A stretch of 64,000 nucleotides of DNA from Rhodosorus marinus. Lineage: Eukaryota > Rhodophyta > Stylonematophyceae > Stylonematales > Stylonemataceae. Shown here in pieces: positions 22,298 through 33,863 of the stretch; the first letter of the stretch is position 1; every line of letters begins with the position of its first letter. The notes beneath the pieces were generated by a model that made no database searches, was not told where the DNA came from, and was given only the letters and a program-made list of their open reading frames with translations. The DNA lies in assembly GCA_029953675.1 (NCBI GenBank), contig JAMWBK010000005.1:1612001-1676000 (forward strand), given 5' to 3'. Made by a program: the position numbers and the translations under genes.

Positions 22298-24261
22298 ATT
22301 GCGAAACATCATTGCTGCCGGGAGGGTAGCCATATCTTGTTAGGAAAACTGAATATCGCACTCTGGAAAGGGTCTTTATGCCAATCCGCTTAAGCCGCGC
22401 CATTTCGCTAGCAACTACCGCAAAGTATGAGAATACGCAGTTCATCAATGTGATCCCTGAGTGTTATACCAGAAGCGACTACTGGATATGAACAGAGATC
22501 GTCTCTCAAACCAGACCTCCCCGAAAGCAGTGCCGGGACATGCAGCATGTGCCAATCACAGTGCTCTGGCAGAAAACAACTTGAGCTTTTTAGAACCCAG
22601 CGTCTCTGAGAAGCCTGATTGGGGAAGGAGCTGCAAGAATCATACGCTCGGTCTGCTTAGGTGCGTGATGAGCTCCCGAGGGCGCAATCAGCATTCTCCC
22701 CGCAAGCACAGTTGATTGACAGGACCACTTATCTTACCCTCCAACCCTGAAGCTGGAGAATCTACCACTGCGGATCACAACTACTTATCCAATCCAGAAC
22801 ACAGCTATATCGTATTTTACCTCAGACCCACAATTTACCTTCGAATTTTATAAGATTTAAACACCCATAATACTATAGAATCACCGAGCTCAGCTTATAT
22901 TGAATGTTATAAATTTTATTAACCGTGCGGAAAAATATCTGCGACCGACGGTGAAAAAAACCTAAACCCCCCGAAAGACTTTCCCTCGCGATCTGTCCCG
23001 CGCTCCTCTTTCCCCCCCCCCCGGCCCCCGGCCCTCTGGATCCGAGACCTTCAGCAATAAAAAAAAAGTCAACTTATTTGAATTTTCATACCTGTTTCTC
23101 TCAACGAACACGAAAGATCACCGGGGTTGCTGGGAAGGATTTGTAAGGGTAAGAAGAAATATCCAATCACAACATCAAGATATTGATTGAATAGTCAATA
23201 TGTATTTGTCCAGAGAAAACTTTTGCATAGGAATAGGCCAAAAAATTCGTGTCGTATGTATGAATGAATCCGGCTCCCCTGGATCAGCAGCGTCAAGGAG
23301 AGGGAACTCCTTTTGTGGGGCTTTTTTCGAGGGGGGGAAGCGCGGTGTCAGTTGTGTGGATAACGGGGTCAACTTATTTTTCATTACTATTTTAATAGTT
23401 TGAGGTGAGGTCGTCGAGATCATCTCAAAAACTGAGATTTTTGTAGGGGTAGGCCTCGAGGTGTTAGAATACTGTTTATAAGTCATCTGCTAGGGGAAAT
23501 AAATAACCGGTGGTTGCAGTCATTATTTAATGAACAAAAATATAAATTTACTATATCAGTCATTATTTTATATGACAGTAAAGTATGGCAGCCGGTTTTT
23601 TCTTTGGCATTTGGGGTTCGCTTGAGATCTCTCTCACAGAAACACGGAATTGATAAGATGAGCACCCACAAGAAAGAGGTGGGGGCGGGGGGGGTTAGGT
23701 TTAGCAAGACGAAGTCCATCCCTCCCCAAAGCACAGCCCACTAAAAGCACAATGGGGTAACTACTTTTACCAAGTTTTCTAATATTTTAATTTAATAAGA
23801 ATATAGAGGTATTTTGATTTGATTTCGATGTTGGACTATGAAAGCTTGAGGATCTCCCCCCCTAAGGTGGCTCTTGTGGATGATGGGACAGGTCGTGGTG
23901 AAGAAGTCAGAAAGAAAAGGGAGGGGGGGGGGAAGGGGACTAGGCGTTGGAAGGAAGTTTGTTTTTCGCGGAAATACTGAAGGTTTACCTGAAATAGTGA
24001 TTTGTGGGAATAATTTTCATGGTTCGGGGTGGGAAGTCTAAATGTTCTTTTATGGATTCCTGGAAGCGGACGTAAAAGCTGTGTGCTAGTCGGTACTGAT
24101 GAAGAGGCGGGTGAGGGCGTAGCGTAGGGGGGGGAGGGGGATTCGGTTGTGGTCTGTTATTTGTTGTAGCAGCTTTTCTGTTTTCGTTTTTTTTGAAAGG
24201 GACCTGCAGCCTGTCAGTGACTGTGTTTTTTTTCGGGGGGAAGTAGGAAGAAAAAGGAAAT
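22298..24261. other. Intergenic region upstream of the 24.3-kb gene
   Basis: No supported gene. It contains a C-run at 23,012-23,022 followed by further C-blocks, an AT-rich stretch at 22,830-22,930 and another at 23,460-23,580 in which gtcattattt occurs twice about 40 bases apart, and a G-rich plus strand from 23,280 to 24,250 leading into the next gene. Confidence 0.5.
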
Positions 24262-24983
24262 ATGAATCCCGCTCTTTGTGTGACTGCGGCGAAGACCGCT
24301 GTGGTTCCTGCCATCATGACCGGTGTTGCTTTGACGGCCGATCAGACCATTGAATTGCCTCAGGTAGGTCAAGCGCTGCGTCTTGTAGAGGTCTGGGAGA
24401 GTGGGGGGGGTCGGGATTGCTTGTTGATTGGTGTGTGGAATGTGGGAGTGACCGTAGTCTGTCTGACTGATTGCATGGGATTAGAATTCGAAGTCGGACC
24501 CCAACAGTAATCTCCCAGGAGATTACTGCTGGGACCTTGGGTTCAATGTGTAAGGGAACTCTTTGATTCTGCGGCTTACGTTGGTTTGTCTTTGCCTGTG
24601 TTTAGTTTCTCAAGATCAAGCTTCCCGGTATCGGTGAGGTGAACTTCGAGTTGCCGAAGATCAATTTGCCCGACTTGCCCGGTACGGGCGGTGCCGAGAA
24701 GGAAGCTGCTACCTACGTTGATGACAACCCGAACGCGGCGGCTAGCAAGCCAAAAGCAGCGGCCCCGAAGCCTTCCAAGAAGGCCGGGGGCCCGACAATT
24801 AAGGTTGGCGGCAAGTCGGCAGCTGGTTCGGCCCCGACGCTCGATGATCTGAAGAGGAGCGCTGGTAAGAACGTGACAACCGTTTCTATCGATACTAGTG
24901 GGGCAGAGTACCAGAAGTTCCCAGTACGCAGACTGCCGGGGAAAAACATGTCTTCATACCTCGACATGGCGCGTGATTTGTAG
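24262..24983 (+). CDS. Small basic Ala/Lys/Pro-rich protein of unknown function
   Basis: Two exons (24262-24363 and 24606-24983) join in phase 0 to 159 residues. The N-terminal part is apolar (AVVPAIMTGVALTA, residues about 13-26), followed by FLKIKLPGIGEVNFELPKIN and LPDLPG, then a Lys/Ala/Pro-rich low-complexity stretch (residues about 65-110), and a conserved-looking tail KFPVRRLPGKNMSSYLDMARDL. I do not recognise the family. The clean splice joint, in-frame continuation and good coding character of the tail support a real gene. A plastid or thylakoid location is possible from the apolar start but unproven. The 242-base intron contains a strong hairpin (24,500-24,533), and a further short hairpin lies 41 bases after the stop. 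Confidence 0.6.
24500..24533. repeat. Intronic inverted repeat, 11-bp perfect stem with 2-base loop
   Basis: CAGTAATCTCC (24,505-24,515) and GGAGATTACTG (24,518-24,528) are exact reverse complements; the stem extends by CCCA/TGGG across one mismatch. It sits inside the only intron of the 24.3-kb gene. Confidence 0.85.
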
Positions 24984-26191
24984 ATCCGAATTCCATTCCC
25001 ACCAAAAATAGTTTTAAGTGAAAGGCGCACGTGAGTGCGCTGCAATTCATATCTACAAGGAAGAGTTCCAGCGCTGAAACCGGAGAGCTGCTACGCACAA
25101 AGTGTGTCGCAGCCAGACAAGTAAAAACCTTACTTCATTTGAGAATAATCGGGCTTTCAGTTAACTAGCTTTGATATGGGCGAGGAGCTCTCTACCAAAG
25201 CCGCGAGTCTCTGATCGTACCTAGAGTCCTTGACGATGCAGACTCAGTCCTTCGACTTCAGCGTGAGTGCGGGCGGATCGCAACTTTTACATATTGTTTG
25301 AATAGCACTAGGATCTGTAGCATTCCGGACTGCTCGCTGCAGTTCCAGCGCTGGTGGACCGCGTGGATGCAGTATCCTTAAACAACAATTTCCATCGCAG
25401 AGTTCACAGTATACAGGAAGGCTCTCCAGAGGACCAAAGAGCGCACACAAAGCCAATCCCAGAAATGATAATCCGTATGAAGACTGAAACCCTAAACACC
25501 GACCAGGAGGCCGCCCCTCCAGGGGAAATGAACAACAGGTTATTCTGTTAGCTTTGCGCGCTCCACCATGCCCAGAAGCGTATGAGAAAGCAATGATTGA
25601 CTTCCGAACGGTGACGGTAGTATTAGCGAATCCGCTCGCCATGCAGGCACGAAAACCGGTGCCCAGAACTCCGTGTTGACGCACGTGCCATTGAAGAAAA
25701 AAACAACAGTTTCGGCATTCTATTCTACAAAACCTTCCGCTCTGCCCTTCCCAACAGCTATACTTGTGTCTTGAGAAGGTCCTTCCCAACCGCTCTATGT
25801 CTGTGGCTGGATAAGGACACTTATCCCAGGCCGTCCCGCCTCCTCGGCATATTTGTCAACCATTGCCAAGTCGATGGCACTGACAGCGCCTCGCTGAGTA
25901 AGACACAAGGAGTGTATACTCCAAAAAAAGAAAATCTCTTTGTCTCCGTAGTAAAGTTTGAAATAGGAGTAGAAAAGGACCTAGAGTTAGGAGCTGCCTT
26001 TGGGCTTCTTAGTGACGGGTTGCATGAATTTTGTCCCCTTCGTCACCAACGAGGAGGACGGGAACTGGTGAGGGGTCAATTGGTCAGAGGGTGGCTCGCC
26101 TTTCAACCTTCCACGCGTGGTTTGAAAAGCATCCTGTATACTGCTAAGGAAGCTTCTAGCCCGACAGTGAGAACCTCTTAAGCACGCCGAT
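24984..26191. other. Intergenic region before the DNA glycosylase
   Basis: No supported gene. A perfect short hairpin GCGCAC-gtga-GTGCGC lies at 25,025-25,040. Open frames at 25,244-25,789 (minus) and 25,771-26,181 (plus) have no recognisable domain and overlap each other. Confidence 0.45.
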
Positions 26192-27275
26192 ATGCTTAAG
26201 CACTTTCGTCAGCGCAAGCGAATTGCGGATAGCCTTTGTCGTCCGCTGGGATCCGATAAGAAACAAAAGGGAGAGGCTAGCGTGAAGGTCGAACCTGAAT
26301 TGGAAGCTGGTGGATTGAGGAGAAGCTTGAGGTCATCTACCCGCCTTGATACCAGAACGGATGATGTTGTATCAATAGGGAAGATCAAGCAGGAACCGCA
26401 GTCTCAAGGAAGGAAGCTACTGAGAGGCACAAAGATAGCCAAGCAGTCTACAAAAGAAGAGGTCCTGCCAGCGACTTGTCCCAGGGAATGCATCCGGATC
26501 AGTCCGACGCGTGATTTTCTCACGGAAGATATCCGCAAGCTGGACTTCTTCTCCACTCTAGTAGGCGCTTCGTCAGGGTTCGAGCCTCTGATAACGCAGT
26601 ACGGGGAGCCCAACTTGAAGGCCCGCGATGTTTTTACCTGCTTGATTCGTGCGATTGTTGGTCAACAGCTCAGTAGCTCGGCGGCGAAGAGCATTTGGTA
26701 CCGCATGCTCAAGGAGATTGAGTTCAAAGGCAGCTTGGCCGTCTACAGGGGAGAGGTGGTGCCGCCCGGCCTCTTCAAAACTGTTGAAGTGGATCGCCTG
26801 AGGTCAGCTGGCCTGTCCAACCAGAAGGCCAAGTACATTCTGTCGATTGCAGATGATTTCTGCTGTGGTCGAATATCCGGGGAAGAACTCGCGAAGCTTG
26901 GTGACGAAGACGTAAGCTTTGCCTCCAATCGCAAGCGGTACATCTCTTGGAAAGGTTATTTATAGATTTGGCTCAGAAGGTGCTTTGCGTTCTCTTGGGT
27001 TGAACTTTGCTTAGGTTAAGAAGGCGCTCACAAAGTTGAAAGGCGTCGGTCCGTGGACTGTGGACATGGTTCTCATGTTCTCTCTTCAGAGGAATGATAT
27101 TCTTCCCGTTGGAGACGTAGCGGTTCGCAGGGGTATGATGAAGTATTTCAAGCTGCGCTCAGTTCCATCTGAGAATCAGATGTTGGAGCTCTTTAAGCCG
27201 TTCCGCCCATACCGATCTCACGCCTCCTGGTACATGTGGATGGTTTGCGATCCGGAGTTCATTTTGCCTGAATGA
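26192..27275 (+). CDS. AlkA/Mag1-type 3-methyladenine DNA glycosylase
   Basis: Two exons (26192-26911, 27015-27275) join in phase 0 to 326 residues. It removes alkylated bases (3-methyladenine and related) in base excision repair, in the nucleus or an organelle. Residues about 145-326 are the HhH-GPD fold: DVFTCLIRAIVGQQLSSSAA, GLSNQKAKYILSIAD, the helix-hairpin-helix LKGVGPWTVDMVLMF, and the active-site segment ILPVGDVAVRRGM, in which the Asp is the expected catalytic residue. There is no Cys cluster, so it is not an EndoIII/MutY-type enzyme. The first roughly 130 residues are Lys/Arg-rich, with two sumoylation-like stretches (VKVEPE, IKQEPQ), and may serve localisation. It is convergent with the WNK-like gene; a 15-bp hairpin lies between them. 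Confidence 0.9.
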
Positions 27276-27451
27276 GGTTGACCGCAAGTGACACGACTGG
27301 GACGACGTGATTCCAGTTGATACTGTTGTTTTATTCTTTAACAAAAATAGAAAGAGTACATATGTTACAGACCACACAAAACAAAAAAATCAAAGGCCCT
27401 CAAGAGTCGGAATATGCAACGAACCATGCGTGCTAGGCGTCTGAGTCTTGG

Positions 27452-27486
27452 GAACAAGTCTGCGGCTTGACGCCGCAGACTTGTTC
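27452..27486. repeat. Perfect 15-bp inverted repeat between convergent genes
   Basis: GAACAAGTCTGCGGC (27,452-27,466) and GCCGCAGACTTGTTC (27,472-27,486) are exact reverse complements around the 5-base loop TTGAC. It lies 176 bases after the DNA glycosylase stop and 60 bases before the WNK-like stop, so it could be in the 3' untranslated region of either or both transcripts. Confidence 0.9.
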
Positions 27487-27546
27487 TGGTAGTAGAATTT
27501 GATGCCAACCCATCACAAGAACACTGGGTTTTGCGGACCCGACATG

Positions 27547-30044
27547 CTACTTATCTGTAAGCGTGGCGGAGTGCTTGCGCAAGTCTTCCAAGGATACAAT
27601 CGTGGCCGGCAGAGGCAGGTTCACAGATGGGGACTGGGTCAGCACGCGACTGCGTGGTTTGAATGCTGAGTGAAGGATTTTGTCCCCTTCATCCGGCCCG
27701 TTCTCGCCAGGGATGTATTCAACGCTTCTCACTCTTCCTTGCTGCGCGTCTGGCCCGTCCTCTATCTTGCTCACGCTGATGATCGGAACGCTACCAAGCG
27801 CATCCATTGTCAAAGACTTCGGAATCAGGTTCTTCACGACTGGTACCTGCTTCCTACCCGCCAGCGCACCGTACGATTGGAAAAGTTTCACCAAATTCTC
27901 GTGCTTCCTTTCCACCGCAACATCGACTGGCGTATGTCCCTTGAGATCCTTCGCGGTGAAGTCACCTCCGTTAAGCAACAGTAGCTCGCTGATTTCGGAG
28001 TCGCCTGTCGCACTGGCGTAGTGCAGAGGGGTCCGGTTGAGCTCATCTGAACAGTTCACAAAGGCTCCCCCCATTAAACTCTGTCTGACTTCCAGAAGCG
28101 ACCCGTTGGCGCAAAAAGCAAGCAACTCTCTTGAGCTGCTTTCATCCGGGTTGAACGCAACAAGCTCGGCAGCGTCCGCTCCGTTTTTCTTAAAGATTTC
28201 CAAGATTTCGTTCCGCTGGAGTTTCACCGCAGCTCGAAGTGGGCTCTGACCCCACCTGTCCTTTCCATCATATCTCGCTCCCCTCTCCAGTAGAATCGCG
28301 ACGGTTTCCGGGTGATCCTCCTCAACCGCGAGATGCAAGGGAGTTCTCATGTCGTAGTCTGAGAAGTTTGGGCTCGCCCCTCTGTCCAGCTGCTTTAGCA
28401 CGCTCGCGCTGTCCCCCTCCTTGCAGGACTTCATCAGCCCGATGCATAGTTTGAAAAGAAGCGGCTCCCGCTCAGAGATGACCAGCCTCCTCGGAGCTGA
28501 TCTTTCCTCGTCGGAAGCAGATGATTTTTCCGGGGGGAAAATCTCCCCTGTCGTTAAGGATACAGGTCTATTCGCCGGGGCCAAAGAAATTGAAGAGACA
28601 GAAGCTGTGGAGAGCACCGGAGAGTTTGACAATGTGCTACCCTCTCTTTCATCTTCTGCGCTCGGTCTCTTAAGTAAACTTGTTCTGTACACATCGATCT
28701 GCATTTGAATTTCCTCCTGTACACTCATCGCATGCTCATCATCCATCTTAAATTCAGCCTGCATCTCATTCGCAATCTCCTCGACTGAGTCTTCCGTTAG
28801 GTCGAACATAAACTCCACTTTTTTGATCATTCCCTCCAACGGCACATGTACGCTTATTCGAATGGCGCCCTTCTCATCTCCAATGGGAGGCGGCGGAGGA
28901 CTGAAATTCTCCTGCTCTAGTAACAAACCCTCTTCCGCGTCAGGGATACTCTTTGATATGACCACGTCGCGATCTATTGATTGCACGTTATGCACGACAA
29001 GGTGTCCAATCGTAACGTCGTCCGGGGCTAGGGTGAGCTCACGCAGGATAGTTTCTTGTACCTTGCTCCCCATGAGCTCAATATTTGTCCCTGTTCCCTT
29101 GTCCTCTTTCCAGTCTCGGAAGAAAGGATGCATTAGCAACTCTTGTGCGCTTGGACGCTCGTCTTCCGGGCTCAGGCACCGGTATACAATCTTCTTCACC
29201 TCACTATCTTTCATACGAAGAAGCGCTAGAGGTTTAACACCCTGCCAAACCTTCCTGAGCACCACAGCGGAATTCTCACACTCGCTGTAAGGATACTCCA
29301 TAGAAACCATTTGCAGGAGGCACATTCCAAACGCGTAGATATCAACCTTCTCCGTATGCTTCTCGCGGTGCAGATCAGGCGCGGACAGTTCAGGGGAGTC
29401 AATCACTTGGAATGCCTTCTGGCTCTCGCGGAGGCGAGATAATCCCCAGTCTCCGATTTTTACCTCTCCTTTCGGACCGTTCAGGAAGACGTTGTCGCAC
29501 TTCAAATCCCGGTGTATGATGGGAGGATGACGGCCATGCATATACGCCAGGGCCTGCAGCATATTGGAGCCCCATCGCCTGAGCACCTTCATGTTAATCG
29601 AGGTTGCGTTGTTAAGAAAATTCTGCAGAGTTCCGCTCCGCATCAATTCCGTGATTATGTTAATATTCATAGCATGATTGCCTTCATACGCCACCCAGGA
29701 CGACATCGTGTTCATTATATTCTTGTGATACAAGTTCTCCAATATATCCATCTCCTTCTGGGTTCTCCTAACATCTAAATCTGAGTACTGCTCCACATTG
29801 AACTTGCTCCAAGACACGTCCAGTGCATTCACCTCGTCGAAAGCCTTATATACAGTCCTGGCAGTTTGGGAATTCAGTACTCTCGCTCGCTGAAGAGAAG
29901 TAGAGCCAAAAATAAGGCCAAAGTAAGCAACTGAGACGACGCCAAGAACCGGAGCTTGCTAAGCCTCAGTCTCAGAAAAATCCTGAAGCAAGTTCTTACC
30001 CTCTTGTACCTTCCGGTGGGATCCACCTCCTCAAACTCCTCCAT
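27547..30044 (-). CDS. WNK-family kinase-like protein with C-terminal ankyrin repeats; probable pseudokinase
   Basis: Two exons (30044-30000 and 29889-27547) join in phase 0 to 795 residues. The start MEEFEEVDPTGRY, the TVYKAFDEVNALDV strand, IITELMRSGTLQNFL and RWGSNMLQALAYMHGR are WNK hallmarks. The catalytic loop HRDLKCDNVF is intact and the metal-binding Asp is present as GDWG in place of DFG. However, the Gly-rich loop reads VLNSQTARTVYK: the WNK-specific ATP lysine, the residue before TVYK, is Arg, the loop glycines are gone, and the usual strand-3 lysine position is Ser, so catalysis is doubtful. After the kinase domain (to about residue 270) comes an autoinhibitory OSR1_C-like stretch near 345-395 (VEFMFDLTEDSVEEIANEM). 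At least four ankyrin repeats follow between about 490 and 690 (TPLHLAVEEDH, TPLHYASATGD, TPVDVAVERKH). WNKs regulate ion and osmotic signalling through OSR1/SPAK in animals. The ankyrin fusion is unusual for the family. Confidence 0.85.
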
Positions 30045-32985
30045 TGCGCCTGTAGGACACTAACTCAAAGCCAACACAAACCAGTTCACTCTCAACAAAC
30101 CCAAACCCCGATCAAATCATGCCGCGAGGAGACACCACAACGCACAGCCCAGCAACGCCAATTTCCGCCTCCCATCCCTCGAGCAACCCCAACCAACTGC
30201 CGTCTCCCAAAACCCTTCCAGCTATCAAGACCTTTCCAAATCCAAACCACCCTCTACCCCCCCCACCAAAAAAAGCAAAAGAGCAAGGCACAAAGACCTG
30301 TCCTCCTTAACCAAAAACAGGTCCACCAGTTCAGGACAACCCCCTCCCCCCCCAAACGACCGCAAAATCTCCCCTTCCGAAGGACAAATACACACGCTCT
30401 TCTTAAACAGCCATGAACATCTCACTTACCCGTCTTCCTCCGCCAGACCCTTCGTGCCATTCCCAAGCGGGTTTAATAGACACCTCCAAAGCCCACACGC
30501 AAAATGGATTTGGAAACACCAAAGAAAAGCTAAACTGGAAAATTCCGTTTTCCGATACCAATAGAAAGTCCCTGCTCCCTCTCCTCGAGGAAAAAAAAAC
30601 AACAACAAAACCAAGCCCTTTCACCTACCAAAAGGGAAAACCAAAAAAAGGCGAAAAACCCTGACCACTAAGGCTCCTAACCCCCCCGAATGCAACTCGG
30701 AAATTTTCTTATTCACCCCCCTAAAAAAAATTTCTTTGGCACAGTTCTCTACAACGAAAAAAGGGGGGTGGTCTTTTGATTACCTCTGTCCATCGGGTTC
30801 AAATTTTCTAAAGTAAATTACCCTTATATCAAACAGGTAATGTCTAAAGTATTCGATAATCCGAAATTTTATGAGGTGCATGTTTGTAGACACCCCCCTC
30901 CCCTCCCCCGCCATCGCCTACAGACGATTGCGAATGGAGGGGTTCAGGATACCATTAAGAATCAGGAGCAGTCAACGAGTTTTTGCACTTTTGTGAACCC
31001 CCGTCCCCCTCCGCGGGTTGAATATCCTGGGTGGTTGTTTTTTTCCCCCCCCAGAAGGATATTGTTTATTTTTTCGGCGGGGGGAGGGGGGAAGGGGGTA
31101 TGGTGGAACTTGTTAATGTATGTTTTGTGCTAGTTTATTCTACTATTGATTAGTTTTTTGAAGATTTTCTTCGGTAGTGATTGGATCCGGTCTAAGATCA
31201 AGGCGGGAATATCATTATTTGGGAAATATTGTTCAAAATTATGATCAACTGGTGTTTTCTTAAGTGTTTAAGTTGAATATCGCATTTTTTAGGACTGGTT
31301 CTTGTTCAGGGCGGGCGGAGGTTGGTGGGACTTGGGGGTGTGCGGCCGCAGAGTTATCAGCTCTCTTCGACCTCGAACAGTGCAGTTCGTTTTGGGATTT
31401 TAGAAGCTCTTTGGCTGACGTTGGGGACATAGTAGAGTACTCCCGATCGACTAGCTGGACATTTGATGACTGGTCAGCATGCGAAAACAGCACCCTCGGC
31501 GTCCCGCAACAGTTCAATCCACCGTCACAGCAGACTGATTCCTTGATACCTTTCCTCAAAGGATGGTCGCTCCCAGGCCAAAACTGAGAGAACGGAGCTG
31601 CTTCGTTTGCAGTTCAGTACTTAGATTACGTTTAACTGAGACCTTATGAGGGGTGGATAGGATGCTTCGATATCCCGATGTAATACTGAAGCGACGATCC
31701 AAAGCCAGTGCTTTCCGAAGAAGGATTCGAAGCCCGGCAGGAACAGACTTGGAGAATTCCGTCATTCCCGAACCTTGACGGTGGTGGTCTCTTTGAAGAT
31801 CACAACCCGTTCCCCGCTCAAGCCATTTCACCCGCACTTCCCGAGTTGACGTCAGTTCGAACCAATAACCCACCACCTGGTCTCAGATGTCAAAGCCTTG
31901 GATTTCCTTTCAAAACCTCACGTATTTGGGTCACAATCGATTGAGCCCACCCCTTCTCCAGAACAATCGTTCGAGAAAAAAAAGGAGGATCCCAGAACCC
32001 TGTCCGGCCTCCTCAACCCAACTCCAAATCTCGGACAATCCAAACGCGCAACAACCCCGGGGTCCATGACACTTTTCAAACTACTCCCACAGAAAAGTTA
32101 GGTTAATATAGGAAGGGGGTTATTGAAAATACCCTAGTTGACGGAAAAACTATCGCTTCAAAAAAAAAGGAGAAAAAAAAGATCATCCAAGGGTTTCGTT
32201 CTTTATTCTCGAAAATAATCCATACCCCCGTCTCTCGCCGTAAAAAAATGATGTTAGTTGTTCATTGGGGAAGGGGGTTTCTATTTTGAACTTCAGTTTT
32301 GGTCAGATCTTTCGAAAACCCTTGGAAATCCTTTTTCTTTTTTTAGGCGGCGGGCGGGGGGGGGCGAGGTTTGAAAAGAGAGGAATTGATTGGAAACGGG
32401 GTAAAGTTTTTTAAAGTAAAAAAGTGGGTTAGCTCCAAAACAAGGGAGGAAAATGGAAAGGGCTGATTGGCTTCTACGTCCTGAGAGAAAAATCAAAATG
32501 GAAGATTGTTTTCATCGGAAATGGAGAATTACGTTGAATCGTGGATGAAAAGATATGATTTTAGTCATTGAATTGAAAACCCTGCTTTCGTTCTGGGGTA
32601 TAATTGGCTGAAGAGGTTACGGACCGATGCACCAAAAAAAGTCGTTTTCCCGCTGATTTTTAGAATATCACAAAAAAGCGTAGAAGTATATTGAAAATTC
32701 TAGTTTTAAATAAATATTTTGAAGAATATCTTGGAGATTTGTTGGCTGACTATTTATTATTTTGAATTTCAAAATCTGAATACGCCTCTATTGATTTTGG
32801 TTGGTGTACTGATGCGGGTGGTTAGTAAATATTTCAATTTTAGTATAGCGAGTATTAAGATTTCGTACAGAGTACTAACAGCAATGAATGGGTTCTAGTG
32901 CATTTTGCCTGGCGCCGAGCTCGTCTCTGAGGGTGAATGGTTATGCGGAGGTGGTGAAAGTTCGCTTCGAACATGACACCGGTAG
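30045..32985. other. Gene-poor region upstream of the WNK-like gene
   Basis: Strongly biased composition: A/C-rich 30,060-30,720, alternating C-runs and G-runs to 31,100, then AT-rich 31,120-31,260 and 32,640-32,880. Plus-strand frames at 31,264-31,587 and 31,708-31,944 share a reading frame and look like ordinary Ser/Pro-rich protein, but stops separate them and no domain is recognisable. They may be exons of an unrecognised gene (confidence about 0.2). Confidence 0.4.
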
Positions 32986-33362
32986 CAAGATCATGTTGAC
33001 TTCATTCGTAGAGATTTTTCAGATATTGCCAGCTTTATTTTGGAAAACCAGCGTCCATCAGTTTTCAATCAAGACGCCCTCAATACAGATCAGATCAGCC
33101 TTACTGCCGTGTTACATTCGCGTGGCAAGAAATTTGAGCAACAGCTCGTTTCTGCCGACCTTTTGCGCACGCTGCAATTCGCTTGCAGTTCAATGCGTCG
33201 CAGTTCTGCTTGCAAGAGGGGGTGTACTTTTCCGGAACAGATGCTCCGGTACGGTTCTCGGATGATTTCCTGGATGACTCAAGTCAGAAGATTGTAAAGG
33301 GAACTAGCCAGCTGATGAAACATGCACATATGCTCAACAACGACCCAAGTCATGGCCTCTAA
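32986..33362 (+). CDS. Possible unrecognised gene or frame-disrupted remnant
   Basis: Two plus-strand stretches look like coding sequence. The first begins after a possible acceptor (ggtag) at 32,986 and reads DFIRRDFSDIASFILENQRP and, further on, EQQLVSADLLRTLQF. The second runs from a possible acceptor at 33,188 to a stop at 33,360-33,362 and includes FCLQEGVYFSGTDAPVRF and MKHAHMLNNDPSHGL. They are in different frames, and I found no convincing intron that joins them, so this may be a gene with an unseen small intron, or a pseudogene. Upstream exons could include 32,888-32,985. No family recognised. It lies 0.5 kb before URM1 on the same strand. Confidence 0.3.
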
Positions 33363-33863
33363 AACAAATTTGATTGAAGGGCAAACTTTATCCACGTTGA
33401 CTGCCAAATCCTGCTATCTGCCTCTATCCAACACTCAGCAGGTAGATCTACTTTGCGCGTAGGTTACCTTAGCCTTTCCGTCTGTGCGCAAGGCTGACAG
33501 TAGTGGAACATGCAGATAATGTGAGAAAAGGAGCGAGAGTACAAGAAACTTCCAGAAAACATCGAACGTCTCTTCGATGCTAGTCGCCGCGGGACAGGTC
33601 CATTGCTTTTCTCAAGACAGTAGCACCTCAACTCAGTGCCTTCTAACCCAAAGAGTACGTCTAATAGCAACTGCTTTCCCTCTACAAAGAAAGGAGTTTT
33701 TCATCAGCAGCATGGACGCTTCCGTCGGCGGTCCGATGTAGAAACTGCGTTGCCGAGATATCACCACACCACTTTTCTAATCGGAAGCTGTTTGGCATCT
33801 ACCTTTCGCTTCTTCGAAAGCAACAAAGGACTAGCATTTGCAGTTGCTCTATTCGCGTCGAGG
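33363..33863. other. Intergenic region upstream of URM1
   Basis: No gene, repeat or RNA recognised. It presumably holds the URM1 promoter and 5' leader. Confidence 0.4.

Noticed and set aside
25244-26181. Two long overlapping frames (minus 181 codons, plus 136 codons)
   Set aside because: Neither shows motifs, and the composition is not coding-like. They lie in the promoter region of the DNA glycosylase.
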